DNA of 64,000 bases from Isoetes taiwanensis. Taxonomy: Eukaryota; Streptophyta; Lycopodiopsida; Isoetales; Isoetaceae. This document shows positions 58,958 to 64,000 of the stretch, in pieces. The number at the start of each line of letters is the position of its first letter. Positions within the stretch are counted from its first letter, which is position 1. The DNA lies in NCBI GenBank assembly GCA_021234155.1, contig JAJEKV010000006.1, positions 2,397,815-2,461,814 on the forward strand, given 5' to 3'. A program made the position numbers and the translations under genes. The notes beneath the pieces are model-generated. The model had not been told where the DNA came from and searched no databases. It saw only the letters and a list, made by a program, of their open reading frames with translations.

Positions 58958-59848
58958 TCACATGATTCTTCTTGAAGTACCAGGAACAAGATTGGCAGCT
59001 TGAGTTCCAGGATTTGGAGTAATAGAAGAGGATGCATCTTTAGTAGACGGCAAGACACCAGCCTTGGATGGTTTGCTGGGGCACTGGTAGGCATAGTGCC
59101 CATAACCCATGCAGATCCGGCATTGGTTACTTCGAATGGGTCCTCCTGAGCGATTTGTGGGAGGACGACGATCAGAAAAGGTCCGTCCCTTTTGCTGAGA
59201 AAGGCATGCCTGTTCTGGCTTCTTTTCTCCCCCTTCTTTTCTCATGAGAGAAAGTTCTATCAAATCATCCACCATTTCATCCCAGTTGGCACTTTTCTTG
59301 CTCAGAACCATTAGGTCGACTGTGTTTCCCCAGGAAGAAGGAAGAGACTTATACAAACGGAGTTTCTTCTGAACATTTGAGAGGACATGATGATCTCCAG
59401 CATCAGCAAGCATGTCAAACATCTCTTGCAGTTTAGCTACATGCTGACGAATATCTCCCCCATCTTGCAGGCGACAGTCTTCAAGCTCCGTGTGCAGCAT
59501 CATGACCTCAATGTCAGATTTGATACCATAACGGTTATTCGGGAAATTCCAAAGATGGGCGCTCCCATGATTCAGTTCTCCACGAACCAATTGGAGTTGA
59601 TTTTTGGACAAGCACATGGCAATGCATGCCATCGCTTTGCTATCCTTCTGCTTCCAGAGAAGCAAATCCTTCTGCTGAAGGGGATCTTTAACGTCAGTAA
59701 CTACTGGAGCCAGTTCACTCCCTTCCACAGCCTCCCAAAGCAGTTCTGCCTTGAGAAAGAGGGTGATCATGCGCTTCCAGCCTTCAAACCCTTTGCCGTC
59801 AAAGGCTTGGGGTCACAAATTCAACAGGGCCGAATTCATGCCTGCCAT
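58958..59848 (-). pseudogene. Copia Gag, N-terminal stop and C-terminal frameshift
   Basis: The probable start ATG is at 59848. An in-frame TGA (59815-59813) lies 11 codons later, after which the frame is open (FDGKGFEGWKRMITLFL, the usual copia Gag start) to 58958. The UBN2-type Gag core includes GDIRQHVAKLQEMFDMLAD and SLPSSWGNTVDLM. The zinc knuckle is CRICMGYGHYAYQC (C-x2-C-x4-H-x4-C). After it the frame shifts twice before the protease; an acidic linker (EESCEIEETEPLAEACISEL) is in the intervening frame. Confidence 0.88.
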
Positions 59849-59922
59849 CGTTAGGTCTGCTGCTCCTTTCCCAAGATCAGTTCGTCAATCTCTCAAGAAA
59901 ATCTCTCTTTCAGATGACGCAA

Positions 59923-59935
59923 GGCTCTGATACCA
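59923..59935 (-). other. Copia primer-binding site (initiator Met tRNA)
   Basis: TGGTATCAGAGCC on the element sense strand directly follows the 5' LTR. This is the standard plant copia sequence complementary to the 3' end of initiator methionine tRNA. Confidence 0.92.
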
Positions 59936-60151
59936 TGACAAAGCTTGCAACAGACAGATGCAAAAGCACAAGAACTGGACGAATTGTATTAAGAATCCTA
60001 AGATGTTAAATACAATGAGCTCCTGAATTTAAGGAACTAATTCAGGGAAAAACACTAAATGTAACAACTGCCTTCAACAGCTAGTTGGTGCCGAATCCTG
60101 CCAGGTGTGGGTAGCAGAGAATCTAGGTGTCAGAGGTTGAATGCTCCATCA
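59936..60151 (-). repeat. Copia 5' LTR
   Basis: 216 bp, ending in TG...CA form, 99 percent identical to the 3' LTR by eye (two differences). As the 5' LTR it would carry the element promoter. Confidence 0.95.
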
Positions 60152-60429
60152 ATAACCAATCTCCACATGATACAACTGTGCAATGCAAGCTGCATAGCCA
60201 TAGATTGCAAGCTCATTAGTTTTGAATTGAAGAAAAGGAACAAAGCAAATGAATTGATGAAGAAGAAAATACTTGTTGGTACCTTCAAGCTACCTCTCTC
60301 TCATGCTCTATTGCAACCAGCTAGGCTCCAATCCAGTCCAGCCAGGCTCCAAATGGATTTCCCTCCACTGATGAAACTGCTCTGCAAGTATAGTTCCGGT
60401 AGATCCCGATACTGCTATCGAATGGTTGG

Positions 60430-60840
60430 CCTGTCAGTTGCAACTGGCCTGAGCATGTCTCTTATAGCACACTGCATTATGAAGATCTGCAAGGACTCCC
60501 AGTTGCCGCAACCTTTCCCATAGGAGACATAGTGTCACAGGCCTTGGCGAAGTCCACAGAGCGGCAATATAAGTCTTGTCGACGACTCCTCCTATCTTCA
60601 TCCATAGTCCACAATGTGAAGATATGATCAATGGTTGAGTGTCGCAGACTGAATTTGACCTACATGAGTGCCCACACCTCTGCTGCCTCTGCCCCAAGTC
60701 GTCAACTACTACTCAAGAATCCCGGCTAGCAATTTTGCAAACATTGAACTGAGCATGACCGTTCGATAATTGGCTGAGCAATATGGGTCAACCCCCTCGT
60801 ATATGAAAACAACTCTACTAATGGTCTATTGTGGGGAGGG
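60430..60840 (-). pseudogene. LINE reverse transcriptase fragment
   Basis: On the minus strand, in mixed frames, the text reads GVDPYCSANYRTVMLSSMFA, STIDHIFTLWTMDED, LYCRSVDFAKACDTM and LWERLRQLGVLADLHNAV. These correspond to RT motifs 1 to A of a non-L1 LINE (compare STIDHLVSLRAMIDS and FVDFTKAFDT in copy D). It could be the missing RT part of family 2. It is a short scrap, with no endonuclease or C-terminus nearby. Confidence 0.6.
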
Positions 60841-61179
60841 GAAAGGGGGGAGCTGGCTGGAGCTGCAGCTATGGATTCAGTAGAGGTGGTAGATGTGGAA
60901 ACAGCCTCCGGCAGGGGGTAGCGACATGTGAGGCAACTGGAGCAGTGTGTATGGCAGTAGCGGGCGAAGTAAGGGCATGGCCAGGAGTGGTTGGGGCTTC
61001 GGCAGAAGGGCCCTGAGGGTTTGTAGAAGGGCCCTGAGGAGTTGTTTCCATCCAGGCCTCTATCAAACATAAACGGTTTTTTGCTTCCTTTGAAGGTTTT
61101 CAAATCCAAATGCAGCTGCATTTCTAGTGCCGATGTTCAATGCATGCAATTGATTGTGCCTGTGCTTATGGCTCAGCAA

Positions 61180-61383
61180 CAAACTTTGATAAACAATTCA
61201 GAAATCTTAGTTTTGCATAAAGATCAAGCAGGGCAATCAGTATACACTAGCATGGCTATTTCAGTGGTTGCTAAATTATGGGACGAGTATCTTACTGAAG
61301 TTGCATATGATCCAAATCTCTTTGCCAATAGATTTAAATATTTGGTAGAAATCATTCCCCAACCATGCAAGGGCAGACCATGA
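61180..61383 (+). pseudogene. NPH3-domain fragment
   Basis: The frame reads ISVVAKLWDEYLTEVAYDPN, then LFANRFKYLVEIIPQP, then a stop. This resembles the part of the NPH3 domain (BTB/NPH3 phototropic-response adaptor family) around VAKLVDGYLAEVAxDxNL ... KFxALAEALP. The preceding segment IDCVQRI is not clear and the following YRAIDIYLKAHP motif is missing. It is a short orphan piece, either a pseudogene or one exon. Confidence 0.45.
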
Positions 61384-61506
61384 GATTATGAATCATGGAA
61401 GGATGGACCATGCTACATCCTTGACTGTTCAAAACATACATTGCTTGAGGTGTGCTAAAGCATTATAGTATGACAGCATGTGTGCATGGTCAATGGATTT
61501 TTGCAG

Positions 61507-61640
61507 GATGAATTATATACGACTGCACATAAGGTGCCAGAGAGTTATTGGCTTAGTTTCTCTATTGAATGAAGGCATTGATGAAGATGAAAATTTTGAA
61601 AGCCCAAGAGCTACCGACATGTTTTTGAAATTTATGGACG
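61507..61640 (+). other. Possible internal exon (unrecognised)
   Basis: TTTTTGCAG precedes 61507 and GACG|GTAAGAA follows 61638, giving plausible splice borders. In between an open frame reads RVIGLVSLLNEGIDEDENFE and SPRATDMFLKFMDG. No family is recognised. It may belong to a gene outside the window or to chance. Confidence 0.25.
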
Positions 61641-61705
61641 GTAAGAAAAAGTAGTCATAGATGTATAAGCAGTGACTAATAGGATGGTTACTAGAGATAG
61701 ACGGA

Positions 61706-61728
61706 CTTCTTCTTCTTCTTCTTCTTCA
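61706..61728. repeat. (TTC)n microsatellite
   Basis: A run of about seven TTC units within non-coding sequence. Confidence 0.9.
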
Positions 61729-62059
61729 GAATCATGTAGTTTTTTACAGGAGCCAGTGCAAGATGCTAAGTCATATAGAAAAGGACTCAAGTAATTTCTT
61801 ACTTGTAAGAACAAATAAAGTACATATCACTGTAGCAGAGGTCAAAATAAGAATAGCCTCAAACTTGATACAATATTTCTTGTTACAGCTTGAGATGTAA
61901 TATCAGCTTTTGTATTACACGATAAATATGTAGCAAAATAACAGGGGGTTCCAAGGGGATTTGATATGGATGTAAAAATAACAATTTCTGAAACCATAAA
62001 CCATATATCCTGAAACAATTGAATAAGTTGTTATAAAAAAAAAAACATAGATTCAAGAT

Positions 62060-62300
62060 AAAAAATAATCACATTAGCTCACTGGGTATATTGCTTAAAG
62101 TAGTCTTATTAGGAGTTGAGTTATTTTGATAGAGGTTCGAGCCCCCGTATTTCATATTCTAAAATCTTAGGCAAAGCCGTATAGAGGTTCGATATTCCCT
62201 CAAAACCTTAGGCGAAATCGTATTTCATATTTCAAAATCATAGGCGCCTCCAATTATAAATGACTATAAGCGAAACGAGAGGTGCCCAGAGGCCCCAACA
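62060..62300 (+). mobile_element. tRNA-derived SINE candidate
   Basis: TTAGCTCACTGGG (62074-62086) resembles a pol III A box, and GGTTCGAGCC (62134-62143) is a near-consensus B box about 48 bp downstream. The acceptor and anticodon stems of a true tRNA cannot be formed. A second AGAGGTTCGATATTCC follows at about 62174. GTATTTCATATT.CAAAATC.TAGGC segments occur twice within the tail (about 62147-62175 and 62220-62245). These suggest a decayed SINE with internal duplication. Confidence 0.4.
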
Positions 62301-63134
62301 TATGATCTGGGCCATAGGATCGACGAATCCGACGACTGTGATAGTCCAAGGTGCACCTCGTTTAAACTATGTAGGAATATTGTCAGAAACCTTAAGCTTA
62401 GACTTCCATCGAATCACTTTAAAAAGTTAATGATCAAACCTGGAATAGAAATTGGTTTGACAGATCTCTAAGAATGACGTTGAAGCGCCATTACTTGTAT
62501 TTGTTGCTATTCTTCATAAAGTCTAGACTTATAACTCAAAATCTGTTGCTTCAAACAACCAAATCGGACCTTCAAGCATTGTAAATATGAGACCTTTATA
62601 ATGACAGACTTCACAGAGATCTCTAGTATCTAGTTTCTGTATGCTTTGAACTGCAGAAGATGGACTTCGCTATAAAGCCAGGAGAAACTGACATGTGGCA
62701 TCCTCCCATAATTTAGCAAGATAATAAGGGAAATGCATTGAAGAAAAAAAGCTAGGGATAGCCGAATGAGAAAGCAATGGAAAAAAAGTCACTTTGCAAA
62801 ATTTATGAAGATACAGAATAAAGACAAGGATCACGTTACCTCTGGTTGTGCAAATGCACCTCATCGCATCTCATTAATTATTTCCTTGACCAATTTTCTA
62901 ATTTTCTTTGCCCTTGATTTTTAAAAAAGGATCTAACGGTGTAATCTCCTGCCACCTCGAATTTTGCTGAGATGGAGGTGACCTGTGGATAGGCTAGAAT
63001 TGCAAAAATGGTTGTAGGCTTGGTTGGGCTAGTGTGCTAAAAAAATAAAAAAATCAACAAATTCAAATTTTGTTGTTGTGGTTGCTTATAGTTGTCGGAT
63101 TGAGAAAGCTGATGGGGCACCCAAAATCGCAACA
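62301..63134. other. Region without a recognisable gene
   Basis: AT-rich sequence with no supported coding region; possibly intronic if the minus-strand frames further right are exons. Confidence 0.4.
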
Positions 63135-63382
63135 TCAGACATATCTTTGCCCGAACCTTATAAAAACCTTAGAAGATATGCCAAGAACCTCAAAAAACAG
63201 GTCAAGAACCTCAGAGCGACAAAATAAATAAGCATAGACTGTTCCCAAAAACTGCTGCAATCTAGATGAATAACCACAATCATTTGTATATTGAGATTTC
63301 AAAGCAACAAAAGCTTTTGTAGAAAGTTCAATAATGTCATATCTTGGAAGATCCAATAATGCCATGTCTTCCTGTGCCTAAA
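63135..63382 (-). other. Possible minus-strand exon (unrecognised)
   Basis: On the minus strand TTTTGTTTTTAG ends at about 63382 and could be a 3' splice site. The open frame then reads AQEDMALLDLPRYDIIELST, KAFVALKSQYTND and SRLQQFLGTVYAYLFCRSE, with codon texture of a real exon. A GAG|GTTCTTG donor may end it near 63210. No family is recognised. Confidence 0.3.
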
Positions 63383-63721
63383 AACAAAAGTTGAGTGCTA
63401 CCTTGCTAGGTAATCTACCAAGAAAAGAACTTCCCGTAAACCATCAAAAAAGTCTGCTTGATATGCAAGAAAAAACGAGTTCAAATACCAGACTTGCCAA
63501 CATCAGCTTTATTCCATACACTTTGCCAAAATCCTAGCATCAACCTTTGCCTTGTATACCCTTAAAATGCTTATTGAGCACATTTTCTGAGGAGCAGGCA
63601 ACCCATTGATGCATTAACATCTTGTTTTATTTTATTTTAATAGCCATTAAGTTGCAAGTTTAGATTGCAACTAATAATTAATGGTATATTGTCACCTTTG
63701 CATTTTCGTGTAAAGGTGATT

Positions 63722-63935
63722 CTAAAGTTGATCAAATACCAGGATGCAGACAAAAAGGCACCCAAAAATATCCAATGGTCCGACCAATTGCACAACATAT
63801 TCAAACACGTACAAGTAGGCATCAGTTGAACACCTCACCTCCACAGCACCACTCATGTTCTCCACAATCATCGATAGCGCACACAATAAAGAATGCGCAA
63901 CTTGAGGATACAAAAGTTCCCAACGTATAAACTAA
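63722..63935 (-). other. Possible minus-strand exon (unrecognised)
   Basis: An open minus-strand frame reads YPQVAHSLLCALSMIVENMS, then GAVEV, followed by GTGAGG, a possible 5' splice site near 63840. It lies about 0.35 kb upstream of the previous candidate on the same strand and could be a neighbouring exon of one gene. No family is recognised. Confidence 0.25.
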
Positions 63936-64000
63936 ACTGTCTGCTGAGTATCTATGACTCGGGATTAAGTTGCCGATTATAGCTTGCTATAGATATTCTA

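Larger units (their letters stand above)
55402..60151 (-). mobile_element. Ty1/copia LTR retrotransposon, complete ends, decayed interior
   Basis: A 4.75-kb element on the minus strand. It has two LTRs (TG...CA), a 5-bp target duplication ATAAC (55397-55401 and 60152-60156), a primer-binding site for initiator Met tRNA, a polypurine tract, and Gag-protease-integrase-RT-RNase H in copia order. The LTRs differ at only two positions, so insertion is recent. The reading frame nevertheless has at least five stops or frameshifts, so it was probably copied in trans from an already defective template or has decayed by indels. Confidence 0.95.

Noticed and set aside
62074-62143. A functional tRNA gene
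   Set aside because: A and B box-like sequences are present, but acceptor, D and anticodon stems cannot be paired.

Overview
The window looks like a piece of a large, repeat-rich plant nuclear genome. The evidence is an LTR retrotransposon of plant Ty1/copia type with an initiator-Met tRNA primer site, a Ty3/gypsy-type Gag remnant, several L1-like LINEs carrying DUF4283-type ORF1 or zf-RVT-type C-termini, long (TC)n microsatellites, PPR E-domain remnants, and exon-sized fragments of plant-type genes (PGDH, CCCH-Pumilio, a METTL18-like methyltransferase, NPH3). The PPR wording and the abundance of non-L1 LINEs suggest a seed-free vascular plant such as a fern. That is an inference from memory, not a search. 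I found no complete, intact host gene.

Layout. 1-1960: a 19-bp minisatellite, about 100 copies, running off the left edge. 1961-4370: no recognisable gene. 4370-10900: two decayed L1-like LINEs; the second carries a small DNA element (8270-8507) and a 5'-truncated LINE of another family (about 9662-10452). 10900-19044: two head-to-tail LINEs (A and B) of a family joined to (TC)n microsatellites. 19045-30400: a run of broken host-gene fragments, mostly on the plus strand (a membrane-anchor first exon, PPR remnants, PGDH C-terminus, CCCH zinc finger plus first Pumilio repeat, METTL18-like exon), with one inverted LINE fragment. 30401-39468: three more head-to-tail TC-associated LINEs (C, D, E), each separated by (TC)n; D keeps a 933-codon open frame. 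39469-42690: a gypsy-type Gag fragment split by a truncated LINE. 42693-48088: a sixth TC-associated LINE (F) and an L1-like LINE with a perfect 18-bp target duplication. 48089-54486: a GC-rich L1-like LINE on the minus strand. 55402-60151: a complete-ended but internally decayed copia element. 60152-64000: a minus-strand LINE RT scrap, an NPH3 fragment, a tRNA-derived SINE candidate and unrecognised possible exons.

The strongest biology is the TC-associated LINE family. Five 3' ends carry the same small stem-loop (AGACC..GGTCT followed by a GACG block) and then run into TTTCA and/or (TC)n tails. New copies sit directly behind the (TC)n tail of the previous copy, making head-to-tail arrays. 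In the three copies that retain the ORF1-endonuclease junction, an in-frame TAG separates the two, and no ATG precedes the first endonuclease motif. This suggests UAG readthrough or another non-AUG route to the endonuclease-RT protein. A second LINE family shares the same 3' stem-loop but ends in (CTTC)n or (ATTCT)n.
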